Assembly: GCA_032718475.1 (NCBI GenBank)
Contig: JAUCBJ010002922.1
Span: 1 to 35,382 of the forward strand
Source: Nemertoderma westbladi
Lineage: Eukaryota > Xenacoelomorpha > Nemertodermatida > Nemertodermatidae
Direction of reading: 5' to 3'
Length of the DNA stretch: 35,382 nt
Positions 19,874 to 31,110 of this stretch are shown one piece after another. Positions within the stretch are counted from its first letter, which is position 1; each line of letters starts with the position of its first letter. The translations under genes and the position numbers were made by a program. The notes under the pieces are model-generated. The model did no database searches. It was not told where the DNA came from and saw only the letters and a list, made by a program, of their open reading frames with translations.

Positions 19874-22440
19874 GTGAGTGGGTTCATAGATACAGAGGAC
19901 ATTGATGGAGGTGAGTGGGTTGTGGGTTCATAGATACAGAGGACATTGATGGGGGTGAGTGGAGTCATAGATACAGAGGACATTGATGTAGGTGAGTTGG
20001 TTGTGGGTTCATAGATACAGAGGACATTGATGGAGGTGAGTGGGTTGTGGGTTCATAGATACAGAGGACATTGATGGGGGTGAGTGGAGTCATAGATACA
20101 GAGGACATTGATGGGGGTGAGTGGAGTCATAGATACAGAGGACATTGATGGGGGTGAGTGGGTTCATAGATACAGAGGACATTGATTTAGGTGAGTTGGT
20201 TGTGGGTTCATAGATACAGAGGACATTGATGGAGGTGAGTGGAGTTCATAGATACAGAGGACATTGATGTAGGTGAGTTGGTTGTGGGTTCATAGATACA
20301 GAGGACATTGATGGAGGTGAGTGGGTTGTGGGTTCATAGATACAGAGGACATTGATGGGGGTGAGTGGAGTCATAGATACAGAGGACATTGATGTAGGTG
20401 AGTTGGTTGTGGGTTCATAGATACAGAGGACATTGATGGAGGTGAGTGGGTTGTGGGTTCATAGATACAGAGGACATTGATGGGGGTGAGTGGAGTCATA
20501 GATACAGAGGACATTGATGGGGGTGAGTGGGTTCATAGATACAGAGGACATTGATTTAGGTGAGTGGGTTCATAGATACAGAGGACATTGATGGAGGTGA
20601 GTGGGTTCATAGATACAGAGGACATTGATGGAGGTGAGTGGTTGTGGGTTCATAGATACAGAGGACATTGATGGAGGTGAGTGGGTTCATAGATACAGAG
20701 GACATTGATGTAGGTGAGTTGGTTGTGGGTTCATAGATACAGAGGACATTGATGGAGGTGAGTGGGTTGTGGGTTCATAGATACAGAGGACATTGATGGG
20801 GTGAGTGGGTCATAGATACAGAGGACATTGATGGGGGTGAGTGGGTTCATAGATACAGAGGACATTGATGTAGGTGAGTTGGTTGTGGGTTCATAGATAC
20901 AGAGGACATTGATGGGGTGAGTGGGTCATAGATACAGAGGACATTGATGTAGGTGAGTTGGTTGTGGGTTCATAGATACAGAGGACATTGATGGAGGTGA
21001 GTGGGTTGTGGGTTCATAGATACAGAGGACATTGATGGGGGTGAGTGGAGTCATAGATACAGAGGACATTGATGTAGGTGAGGTGGTTGTGGGTTCATAG
21101 ATACAGAGGACATTGATGGAGGTGAGTGGGTTGTGGGTTCATAGATACAGAGGACATTGATGGGGGTGAGTGGAGTCATAGATACAGAGGACATTGATGG
21201 GGGTGAGTGGGTTCATAGATACAGAGGACATTGATTTAGGTGAGTGGGTTCATATATACAGAGGACATTGATGGAGGTGAGTGGGTTAATATATACAGAG
21301 GACATTGATGGAGGTGAGTGGGTTGTGGGTTCATAGATACAGAGGACATTGATGGGGGTGAGTGGAGTCATAGATACAGAGGACATTGATGTAGGTGAGT
21401 TGGTTGTGGGTTCATAGATACAGAGGACATTGATGGAGGTGAGTGGGTTGTGGGTTCATAGATACAGAGGACATTGATGGGGGTGAGTGGAGTCATAGAT
21501 ACAGAGGACATTGATGGGGGTGAGTGGGTTCATAGATACAGAGGACATTGATTTAGGTGAGTTGGTTGTGGGTTCATAGATACAGAGGACATTGATGGAG
21601 GTGAGTGGGTTCATAGATACAGAGGACATTGATGTAGGTGAGTTGGTTGTGGGTTCATAGATACAGAGGACATTGATGGAGGTGAGTGGGTTGTGGGTTC
21701 ATAGATACAGAGGACATTGATGGGGGTGAGTGGAGTCATAGATACAGAGGACATTGATGGGGGTGAGTGGGTTCATAGATACAGAGGACATTGATGTAGG
21801 TGAGTGGGTTCATAGATACAGAGGACATTGATGGAGGTGAGTTGGTTGTGGGTTCATAGATACAGAGGACATTGATGGAGGTGAGTTGGTTGTGGGTTCA
21901 TAGATACAGAGGACATTGATGGAGGTGAGTGGGTTGCGGGTTCATAGATACAGTGGACATTGATGGGGGTGAGTGGAGTCATAGATACAGAGGACATTGA
22001 TGGGGGTGAGTGGGTTCATAGATACAGAGGACATTGATTTAGGTGAGTGGGTTCATATATACAGAGGACATTGATGGAGGTGAGTGGGTTAATATATACA
22101 GAGGACATTGATGGAGGTGAGTGGGTTGTGGGTTCATAGATACAGAGGACATTGATGGGGGTGAGTGGAGTCATAGATACAGAGGACATTGATGGGGGTG
22201 AGTGGGTTCATAGATACAGAGGACATTGATTTAGGTGAGTGGGTTCATATATACAGAGGACATTGATGGAGGTGAGTGGGTTCATAGATACAGAGGACAT
22301 TGATGGAGGTGAGTTGGTTGTGGGTTCATAGATATAGAGGGCATTGATGGGGGTGAGTGGGTTAATAGATACAGAGGACATTGATTTAGGTGAGTTGGTT
22401 GTGGGTTCATAGATACAGAGGACATTGATTTAGGTGAGTT
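19853..22440. repeat. PSMC6 exon-end/splice-donor minisatellite, about 65 copies of 37-44 bp
   Basis: The array begins inside the PSMC6 coding exon (ATACAGAGGACATTGATGGA, 19853-19872) and runs to 22440. By hand count there are about 65 copies of the ACATTGAT core. Each unit has the exon end, then GTGAGT, then GG(N)TTCATAG; units are 37 bp, or 44 bp when a GGTTGTG insertion is present. Variants before the donor are GGAG, GGGG, GTAG and TTAG. They often recur in the order GTAG-GGAG-GGGG, which points to higher-order growth. The GTGAGT is kept in almost every unit (one GTGAGG at about 21076). Confidence 0.97.
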
Positions 22441-22444
22441 GGTG

Positions 22445-22730
22445 AGTTTCCACACACAATCAGTTTTATTTCCACACTCAATCACTTTTATTTCCACACT
22501 CAATCACTTTTATTTCCACACTCAATCACTTTTATTTCCACACTCAATCACTTTTATTTCCACACTCAATCACTTTTATTTCCACACTCAATCACTTTTA
22601 TTTCCACACTCAATCACTTTTATTTCCACACTCAATCACTTTTATTTCCACACTCAATCACTTTTATTTCCACACTCAAACACTTTTATTTCCACACTCA
22701 ATCACTTTATTTCCACACTCAATCACATAT
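22445..22730. repeat. 22-bp minisatellite, about 13 copies
   Basis: Tandem array of TTTCCACACTCAATCACTTT (TA), nearly perfect, period 22. It directly abuts the end of the PSMC6-derived array. One plus-strand frame stays open through it only because of the repeat. Confidence 0.95.
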
Positions 22731-22847
22731 TTTCCCTATCAAAAAATGAATCACTACGAACCTTTGTTTTATTATTCCCAACCACCAGTCACCACCCTAA
22801 GTTCACAAATTAAACTCAACTTTATTTTAGTAAACTATTCTATCCCG

Positions 22848-22853
22848 TTTTAT
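22848..22853 (-). terminator. GALT polyadenylation signal
   Basis: AATAAA on the minus strand 6 bases after the GALT stop codon (22862-22860). A second AATAAA is at 22826-22821. The tight spacing suggests a very short 3' untranslated region ending next to the minisatellites. Confidence 0.55.
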
Positions 22854-22859
22854 TAAGCT

Positions 22860-23405
22860 CTACAGTTTTCGTAGTCGTTCTGCCGCCATTTCTGCAGTGA
22901 CGTCACGCTGCGCCATCGCCAACATCTCATATCCGACCATGTGCTTCTTAACTGTCGCTGAACGCAGCAGAGGTGGGTAGTAATGCGCGTGTAGTTGCCA
23001 ATGGCGACAGTCTGCGTCGATGTAGGATCCAGTGGGGGCTCCGTGCCAGCCCATGGAGTAAGGCATTGCCGAATCGAATAATTTATTATATTTTACCAGT
23101 AAAGTTTGAATCACCGCCGCCAAATCCTTTCGCTCCTCCTCATTCAATTCTGTTATCCTTTGGACATGTCTAACAGCTATCACCATGGTTTCAAAGGGCC
23201 ATGTTGCCCAATAAGGGACTACAACCATCCAATAGGGAGTGTTTATAACAACTCTCTCGCATTTTTCCCTTTCCTGCTCTAAGTAACCAATCAGCATCGG
23301 TTTCCCATGGCGATTCCAGAATTCCCGTTGATTTCTGTGTTCCATGTCGGCCTCGCTAGGAAGTAACTGGAGTCCCTCGTTACCCCCATAGTTACTCGCC
23401 CATAT
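22860..23405 (-). CDS. GALT: GALT (galactose-1-phosphate uridylyltransferase), exon 3 (last)
   Basis: C-terminal 181 residues of the Leloir-pathway enzyme that exchanges UMP between UDP-glucose and galactose-1-phosphate in the cytosol. The exon begins IWASNYGGNEGLQ after the acceptor TTTCCGCAG. Conserved blocks are VVPYWATWPFETMVIA, LFDSAMPYSMGWHGAPTGS, HWQLHAHYYPPLLRSATV, KHMVGYEMLAMAQRD and AAERLRKL, then the stop. The C-terminal extension after AAERLR is shorter than in human GALT. The two visible Met codons inside the exon are not starts: the reading frame enters from exon 2 in phase 0. Confidence 0.95.
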   Translation of the reverse strand: MWASNYGGNEGLQLLPSEADMEHRNQREFWNRHGKPMLIGYLEQEREKCERVVINTPYWMVVVPYWATWPFETMVIAVRHVQRITELNEEERKDLAAVIQTLLVKYNKLFDSAMPYSMGWHGAPTGSYIDADCRHWQLHAHYYPPLLRSATVKKHMVGYEMLAMAQRDVTAEMAAERLRKL

Positions 23406-23605
23406 CTGCGGAAATATTTAAAATTGAAAAATTTTAATTTTATGCATGTTGGCTTTTTATATACTCCATTATATAAAATTAGCACACGTGTAGTTTTAGT
23501 CACAGACACACACCACACGTAAGGCTATGTATTATTAGCAAAGGTAGTAGCAAAGAATGTGTGGGTGGGTCATCTGCCTGTGGGTCTTATCTACGGGACT
23601 CGTAC

Positions 23606-24118
23606 CTGGCAATGTGGATGCGGGTTCGAACTGCCCATCATCTCGCCACGATTCTCAAATATTTGCACCCAATCGTATCGTTTCCCCAAATCATCAGACG
23701 CCTCCACCCATTGATCCACCACATTGAGCACTTCCTGTGACGTCATCGTCGCCAAGGTTACGTCGCACCGCGGATGGAAACACAGTACGCGGCATTCGCC
23801 CTCTGCCGACGTCTTTCGGAACAAGGAATTCCCTTCTCCGTCGCTACTCCGGCCGGTAGATGGCGTATCAATTAGTGGCTCGAGGGCGGGAAAATCGTTT
23901 ATGAAGGAGTAGACGCCGCTGTAGTCAGGGTTACGGTCGCCGTTACCACGGATCGCCCCAGGTGATAAGGGGTTGGTGACGTCACCACCTGAGGATAGTG
24001 AGCTGGTGACGTCATCATCTGGGGGTAATGGGGTGGTCGGCTTTGTGGTATTCAAACTTCCTTTGGCCATGTCATCTTTGGGATATTCTTTTGTGGTGTT
24101 TGAATGATCCAGTTCGAT
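23606..24118 (-). CDS. GALT: GALT, exon 2 with catalytic HPH motif
   Basis: Encodes 171 residues from IELDHSNTT to SNPHPHCQ. It contains the active-site His-Pro-His and following Gln, where the middle region forms the uridylyl-enzyme. Other family blocks are SPGAIRGNGDRNPDYSGVYS, FINDFPALEP, VLCFHPRCDVTL and WVQIFENRGEMMGSSNPHPH. The acceptor is TTGTTTAG (24126-24119) and the donor GTACGA (23605-23600), both phase 0. Before SPGAIRG there is a lineage-specific stretch of about 45 residues rich in Thr, Pro and Asp, with a DDVTSSL/GDVTNPL duplication. The Cys of the usual LCPGAIRANG zinc-site region is Ser here. Confidence 0.95.
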
Positions 24119-24228
24119 CTAAACAAAATAATTTGATTAGTCAGCAGTTATTTTGGAGACGCGTTATATTATGCCAACAATTAAATAATAAAAGACAGGG
24201 ATGGCCTCATGATAATATTTCATGAATA

Positions 24229-24548
24229 AATTCGTGCAGCAAATATTCAAATTCCATTTCAATCACATATAATGCAATATAAATCGATAATTAGACCAGA
24301 TATAGCTATTAATTTCAACCCTCTAGGGCCCTCTTCAGGCAAAATTAAGATAAACACAAATAAACAAACACTCTAAAATGTACAGGCCTAAATAATTAAA
24401 AGGTAAAAAGTATTCACTTGTGTGTTTTTTTTTATTTGTCTAAAAAGGGCCCTAGAGGGTTGAAATTAATAGCTAAATCTTGTCTAATTATCGATTTATA
24501 TTGCAGTATATGTAATTGAAATGGAATTTGAATACTTTTTGCAGCAAC
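24229..24548. mobile_element. MITE with about 105-bp terminal inverted repeats in GALT intron 1
   Basis: Left arm (about 24229-24336, TGCAGCAAATATTCAAATTC through CCCTCTAGGGCCCT) and right arm (about 24448-24548) are inverted copies with few mismatches. They enclose about 110 bp of AT-rich sequence. Both arms include ATAAATCGATAATTAGAC and TAGCTATTAATTTCAACCCT. No coding capacity and no clear target duplication. Confidence 0.8.
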
Positions 24549-24598
24549 AATTTATTATTTTGTTGTTATGCTGTAACTGGTTGGAGTGGACCCTTCTT

Positions 24599-24622
24599 GG
24601 GGGGGGGGGGGGGGGGGGGGGG
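24599..24622. repeat. 24-base G tract in GALT intron 1
   Basis: Uninterrupted G run 50 bp from the MITE edge. In the GALT transcript it would be a C tract. Confidence 0.9.
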
Positions 24623-25215
24623 TACTTACCTACATGAGATATGTTTATATATTGTACAGAAGTTGTTATTTTGTACTCGTTATATTGTTATCGTTATTTT
24701 GTTTTCGTTCCGGCACTGCGCGCCGGCCGTGGTTAAGTATGCCCTACCATACTTAAATGGTAGCTAAATGAGTACCAGTTTTACTCTGGGGAGTATCATT
24801 CTGGGGGGACCGTATTGGAATGTCTTCAGACTTTGTGCGTAATCACTGGCGTAACCGCCAAAGAAAACTTTATTTTTTTACTTTTACTCGTAATACTAAG
24901 TTGCTCTGTCATTTCAATATCGTGATAGTTGATAACAGAAAGCATCAGTGTTCATGATCAAGAGAACAGTAAGTGATGGCTGGCAGCAGCATCCTACTAT
25001 CACAACAGCAATCATCAGCCAATAATGCTACCTGGTATCATATGGAACTAACATAGCATCAGTGTACAAAACTGACATTCAACGTTTCATCGTTACTGAT
25101 AGTCTGATACAAGTAGCAGGAGGACTGCAGTGCAGCAGCAGCCTTCCTGAAAGCCAGTACAATAGGTTTAGTAAGCTATTATTGTGTTTATATAAGTGAT
25201 ATACCGTGGTATTAC

Positions 25216-25311
25216 CTGGCCTTTCCATGGGCGTTGGCATCGGTTTGGGCATACAAGTACCCAGGAATCCCGCAGTGGATTGTACCTAACGTGTTGCCTC
25301 TCGGTCGCCAT
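25216..25311 (-). CDS. GALT: GALT, exon 1 with start codon
   Basis: A short exon found from its protein match: MATERQHVRYNPLRDSWVLV, then CPNRCQRPWKGQ, equal to the RYNPLxDxWVLVxxHRxxRPWxGQ N terminus of GALT. The ATG (25311-25309) is in good context (CACTATGG). The donor GTAATA begins at 25215. The exon is exactly 32 codons and ends in phase 0, joining to IELD in exon 2 after an intron of about 1.1 kb. Together the three exons give 384 residues, against 379 in human, so the gene is complete and intact. Confidence 0.92.
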
Positions 25312-25989
25312 AGTGAGAATCAATTACTCGCCTTTTATATTGACCAACTGAATAAAGCAATATGAATGACGACTACACGAATACAAATAAGTTTTGGATG
25401 TCTTTTGAAATTCCCTCCACCACTCATGATATTTGGAATAGTGGCAGCAGATGTAGTTTAGCTGTTGATTGTTATTGATTGGCCGAGAGTGTATTGTGTT
25501 TGTATTGATGAGATGAGATGGAGGAGTGGGGATAATGCTAGATGAATTTAATTATGTTTGAAACTCCTTGTAATGTGAGTGAGGCTGAAGCACTGCTTTC
25601 GGTTGTGACATAAAATACCATAATTTAAAGATTTTCCCTCATCTGTCAGGAATTAATATGTGTTCTTTGCTTCAGGGTGACACATTATTAATTTGGGAGG
25701 AGTAGAGTACTCTTATAATTAATTGTTAAACGCCAGATATTGCGTTGCACCTTACTGGAAATATACAGTAAATGTTTTGACATATTTGGTAGGTAATATT
25801 GTTGTCATCAATAATCCGACTTAGGCTCACCGGAAATGAGCAACATAGGTGTTTTGATCTACTACAACTTATTATAAATGGTAACTTTGTCTCTTATCTC
25901 AGCCAGCATGCACTTTTTATAATTTAGAATTAGTTTATTTCCATTTGCTCGCTTCGAAGATGCTGTACCAGAATTGGTGACGCCAAGTT
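25312..25989. other. GALT upstream region and spacer
   Basis: No gene was recognised. The first few hundred bases upstream of the GALT ATG would hold its promoter. No TATA box at a convincing distance was identified. The last bases before the large array (25965-26004) read in one frame as FEDAVPELVTPSYLLPKG, and SYLLP recurs in one frame of every repeat unit, so this may be the seed from which the array grew. Confidence 0.4.
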
Positions 25990-28900
25990 ATCTTCTACCC
26001 AAAGGTAGGGGTGGGCGCTACTCCTATCTGCTACCCGAAGGTAGGGTTGGGCGCTACTCCTATCTGCTACCCGAAGGTAGGGGTGGGCGCTAATCCTATC
26101 TGCTACCCGAAGGTAGGTGTGGGCGCTAATCCTATCTGCTACCCGAAGGTTGGGGCGGGCGCTACTCCTATCTGCTACCCGAGGGTAGGGGTGGGCGCTA
26201 CTCCTATCTGCTACCCGAGGGTAGGGGTGGGTGCTACTCCTATCTGCTACCCGAAGGTAGGGGTGGCGCTACTCCTATCTGCTACCCGAAGGTAGGGGTG
26301 GGCGCTACTCCTATCTGCTACCCGAAGGTAGGGGTGGGCGCTACTCCTATCTGCTACCCGAAGGTAGGGGTGGGCGCTACTCCTATCTGCTACCCGAAGG
26401 TAGGGGTGGACGCTACTCCTATCTGCTACCCGAAGGTAGGGGTGGGCGCTACTCCTATCTGTTACCCGAGGGTAGGGGTGGGCGCTACTCCTATCTGCTA
26501 CCCGAAGGTAGGGGTGGGCGCTACTCCTATCTGCTACCCGAAGGTAGGGGTGGGCGCTACTCCTATCTGCTACCCGAAGGTAGGGGTTGGCGCTACTCCT
26601 ATCTGCTACCCGAAGGTAGGGGTGGACGCTACTCCTATCTGCTACCCGAAGGTAGTGGTGGGCGCTACTCCTATCTGCTACCCGAAGGTAGGGGCGGGCG
26701 CTACTCCTATCTGCCACCCGAAGGTAGGGGTGGGCGCTACTCATATCTGCTACCCGAAGGTAGGGGTGGGCGCTACTCCTATCTGCTACCCGAAGGTAGA
26801 GGTGGGCGCCACTCCTATCTGCTACCCGAAGGTAGGGGTGGGCGCTACTCCTATCTGTTACCCGAGGGTAGGGGCGGGCGCTACTCCTATCTGCTACCCG
26901 AAGGTAGTGGTGGGCGCTACTCCTATCTGCTACCCGAAGGTAGTGGTGGGCGCTACTCCTATCTGCTACCCGAAGGTAGGGGATGGGCGCCACTCCTATC
27001 TGCTACCCGAAGGTAGGGATGGGCGCCACTCCTATCTGCTACCCGAAGGTAGGGGTGGGCGCTACTCCTATCTGTTACCCGAGGGTAGCGGTGGGCGCTA
27101 CTCCTATCTGTTTCCCGAAGATAGGGGTGGGCGCTACTCCTATCTGCTACCCGAGGGTAGGGGTGGGCGCTACTCCTATCTGTTACCCGAGGGTAGGGGC
27201 GGGCGCTACTCCTATCTGCTACCTGTAGGTAGGGGTGGGCGCTACTCCCTATCAGCTACCCGAAGGTGGGGGTGGGCGCTACTCCTATCTGCTACCCGAA
27301 GGTAGGGGTGGGCGCTACTCCCTATCAGCTACCCGAAGGTGGGGGTGGGCGCTACTCCTATCTGCTACCCGAAGGTAGGGGTGGCGCTACTCCTATCAGC
27401 TATCCGAAGGTAGGGGTGGGCGCTAATCCTATCTGCTACCCGAAGGTAGGGGTGACGCTACTCCTATCAGCTACCCGAAGATAGGGATGGGCGCTACTCC
27501 TATCTGTTACCCGAGGGTAGGGGTGGGCGCTACTCCTATCTGCTACCCGAAGGTAGCGGTGGTGCTACTCATATCAGCTACCCGAAGGTAGGGGTGGGTG
27601 CTACTCCGATCAGCTGCCCGAAGGTAGGGGTTGGCGCTACTCCTATCTGCTACCCGAAGGTAGTGGTGGGCGCTACTCCTATCTGCTACCCGAAGGTAGG
27701 GGATGGGCGCCACTCCTATCTGCTACCCGAAGGTATGGGTGGGCGCTACTCCTATCTGCTACCCGAGGGTAGGGGCGGGCGCTACTCCTATCTGCTACCT
27801 GTAGGTAGGAATTGCGCTACTCCTATCAGCTACCCGAAGGTAGGGGTGGGCGCTACTCCTATCAGCTACCCGAAGGTAGGGGTGGGCGCTACTCCTATCT
27901 GTTACCCGAGGGTAGGGGTTGGCGCTACTCCTATCTGTTACCCGAGGGTAGGGGCGGGCGCTACTCCTATCTGTTACCCGAAGGTAGGGGTGGGCGCTAC
28001 TCCTATCTGCTACCCGAAGGTAGTGGTGGGTTCTACTCCTATCTGCTACCCGAAGGTAGGGATGGGCGCTACTACTATCTGGTACCCGAAGGTAGGGGTG
28101 GGCGCTACTCCTGTCTGCTACCCGAAGGTAGGGGTGGGCGCTACTCCTATCTGCTACCCGAAGGTAGGGGATGGGCGCCACTCCTATCTGCTACCCGAAG
28201 GTATGGGTGGGCGCTACTCCTATCTGCTACCCGAGGGTAGGGGCGGGCGCTACTCCTATCTGCTACCTGTAGGTAGGAATTGCGCTACTCCTATCAGCTA
28301 CCCGAAGGTAGGGGTGGGCGCTACTCCTATCAGCTACCCGAAGGTAGGGGTTGGCGCTACTCCTATCTGTTACCCGAGGGTAGGGGTTGGCGCTACTCCT
28401 ATCTGTTACCCGAAGGTAGGGGATGGGCGCCACTCCTATCTGCTACCCGAAGGTATGGGTGGGCGCTACTCCTATCTGCTACCCGAGGGTAGGGGCGGGC
28501 GCTACTCCTATCTGCTACCTGTAGGTAGGAATTGCGCTACTCCTATCAGCTACCCGAAGGTAGGGGTGGGCGCTACTCCTATCTGCTACCCGAAGGTAGG
28601 GGTGGGCGCTACTCCTATCAGCTACCCGAAGGTATGGGTGGGCGCTACTCCTATCTGTTACCCGAGGGTAGGGGCGGGCGCTACTCCTATCTGCTACCCG
28701 TAGGTAGGAGTTGGCGCTACTCCTATCAGCTACCCGAAGGTAGGGGTGGGCGCTACTCCTATCAGCTACCCGAAGGTAGGGGTTGGCGCTACTCCTATCT
28801 GCTACCCGAAGGTAGGGGCGGGCGCTACTCCTATCTGCTACCCGTAGGTAGGGATTGGCGCTACTCCTATCAGCTACCCGAAGGTAGGGGTGGGCGCTAC

Positions 28901-29585
28901 TCCTATCTGCTACCCGAAGGTATGGGTGGGCGCTACTCCTATCTGTTACCCGAGGGTAGGGGCGGGCGCTACTCCTATCTGCTACCTGTAGGTAGGAATT
29001 GCGCTACTCCTATCAGCTACCCGAAGGTAGGGGTGGGCGCTACTCCTATCAGCTACCCGAAGGTAGGGGTTGGCGCTACTCCTATCTGCTACCCGAAGGT
29101 AGGGGCGGGCGCTACTCCTATCTGCTACCTGTAGGTAGGGATTGCGCTACTCCTATCAGCTACCCGAAGGTAGGGGTGGGCGCTACTCCTATCTGCTACC
29201 CGAAGGTAGGGGTTGGCGCTACTCCTATCAGCTACCCGAAGGTAGGGATTGCGCTACTCCTATCAGCTACCCGAAGGTATGGGTGGGCGCTACTCCTATC
29301 TGTTACCCGAGGGTAGGGGCGGGCGCTACTCCTATCTGCTACCTGTAGGTAGGAATTGCGCTACTCCTATCAGCTACCCGAAGGTAGGGGTGGGCGCTAC
29401 TCCTATCAGCTACCCGAAGGTAGGGGTTGGCGCTACTCCTATCTGCTACCCGAAGGTAGGGGCGGGCGCTACTCCTATCTGCTACCTGTAGGTAGGGATT
29501 GCGCTACTCCTATCAGCTACCCGAAGGTAGGGGTGGGCGCTACTCCTATCTGCTACCTGTAGGTTGGGGTGGGCGCTACTCCTAA
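25990..29585. repeat. 36-bp minisatellite, about 99 copies
   Basis: Unit GGGGTGGGCGCTACTCCTAT plus CTGCTACCCGAAGGTA, 36 bp, spanning 3.6 kb (about 99 copies from length/period). Because 36 is a multiple of 3, frames stay open on both strands (repeats reading GVGATPICYPKV, GRGGRYSYLLPE, or RVADRSSAHPYL on the minus strand), which is not evidence of coding. Unit variants include CTGTTACCCGAGGGTA, CTACCTGTAGGTA and TATCAGCTACCC. From about 27200 on they recur in blocks of 7, 10 and 13 units, a higher-order structure. Confidence 0.97.
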
Positions 29586-30464
29586 GTGTTGTTCCCAGTA
29601 ATTTAACATGTCCTAATTTTATCGACCCCAGTGGAACCCTGCAACCAATAAGCCCGGCGCTCAACCAACTGCATTAACCCTGCCTTTAATTTGTATGAAT
29701 TGTATGTAAGAAGTGTAAAATGTATAAATAGTACTAGTAGTAAGTAGTAGTAGTAGTCTCGCACAAACAGTGCGCACCGCCAGCCAAACTGGCTTTTAAT
29801 ATTTATATTAAAAGGTTTAAAACCGCACGTATGCTAATAATATTTAAAACTGATAGAGCAATGTAAAGTTATAATTGACTCCAGATACGCTTTCACTTTG
29901 TCCAACTTTGCCGTGAAGCTGACCATCTCCGATCCATAAATTGATTTGATTAATTCCAAATGACCCAGCTCGATTGAATCCATAACATTGGTACCAAGAT
30001 CAGACAGGAGAGTAACTCTTTTGATATTCACATTGTAATAGTGACGAGAGCTGTGGGACTGCATATTTTATGTATTTAATTTTAAAATTAATGAGTATTA
30101 CTTATATTACTCATTATATATCTTTAACATGTTGATCAATCACCATTAAGTTGGGCAGTAAAAATAGTAAATTACTCTATCTTGGTCTGATCTAACTAGA
30201 ATATATAAAGCCACGATTAAGCGATTGTATGATGATGATTAATCAGGGTTATTGTTCGTTGATTCATCCATAGAACCCCTGCGGGAGGTAATTCTCGTGC
30301 ATTCTGTGTGGTTCACTGGCGTTATCATACTGAACACAGTAGCAAGCTTTATATATTGTATCATCATTAATTAATACCATGTCCCTTATGCTCATCTACC
30401 TACCAATAATTCATTTGTATGTTTAACATTGTATATATTTATAAACCCTTTCGTTGTAACTCAT
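29586..30464. other. Spacer without recognised genes
   Basis: Unique AT-rich sequence. A 76-codon minus-strand frame (30064-29834; begins MQSHSSRHYYNVNIKRVTLL) has no family I recognise and no supporting splice or context signal. A short (TAG)n run lies near 29733-29757. Confidence 0.35.
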
Positions 30465-31110
30465 ATTAATTGGTACTTATTAATTCCTATGTAACTCATT
30501 AATTCATATGTAACTCATGAACTCCTATGTAACTCATTAATTCATATGTAACTCAGCTCCTATGTAACTAATTACCTCCTATGTAACTCATTAACTCCTA
30601 CGTAACTAATTAAATCTATGTAACTTGACTCATTAATTCATATTTAACTCATTAACTCTGTGTAACTCATTACATCCAATGTAACTCATTAACTTTGTGT
30701 AACTCATTACCTCCTATGTAACTCATTAACTCCTATGTAACTGATTAACTCCTATGTAACTCATTAACTCCTATATAACTAATTATCTCCTATGTAACTC
30801 ATTAACTCCTATGTAACTCATTAACTCTATCTAACTAATTATTTCAAATGTAACTCATTAACTTTGTGTAACTCATTACCTCCTATGTAACTCATTAACT
30901 CCTATGTAAATGATTAACTCATTGATTCCCATGTAACTCATTAACTCCTATGTAACTGATTAACTCATTGACTCCCATGTAACTCATTAACTCCTATGTA
31001 ACTGATTAACTCATTGACTCCCATGTAACTCATTAACTCCTATGTAACTGATTAACTAATGTGTAATTCATTAACTCCAATGTAACTGATTAACTCATTA
31101 CCTCCTTTGT
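30465..31110. repeat. Roughly 19-bp minisatellite, about 30 degenerate copies
   Basis: Units of the type TTAACTCCTATGTAACTCA with frequent substitutions (TTCATATG, CTTTGTG, TGATTAACTCATTGACTCCC). Towards 30900-31060 a compound unit of about 60 bp repeats three times. Confidence 0.9.

Noticed and set aside
19853-22440. CRISPR array
   Set aside because: Units are contiguous without unique spacers, and the sequence is eukaryotic; it is a minisatellite.
22439-22813. A 124-codon plus-strand frame of repeated STLNHFYFHTQSLLFP wording
   Set aside because: It is a direct read-through of the 22-bp minisatellite; no unique domain or splice support.
23600-23640. GGTTCGAACT as a tRNA B box
   Set aside because: It lies in the GALT coding exon and no tRNA cloverleaf can be built around it. 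No tRNA or rRNA gene was recognised in the window.
25990-29585. Long open frames through the 36-bp array (up to 369 codons on the plus strand and 248 on the minus strand)
   Set aside because: The period is a multiple of 3, so any stop-free unit gives an endless frame. Several frames on both strands are open at once, and there is no start context, signal or flanking coding exon.
29834-30064. 76-codon minus-strand frame starting MQSHSSRHYYNV
   Set aside because: No recognised domain and no neighbouring exon; kept only as a note.
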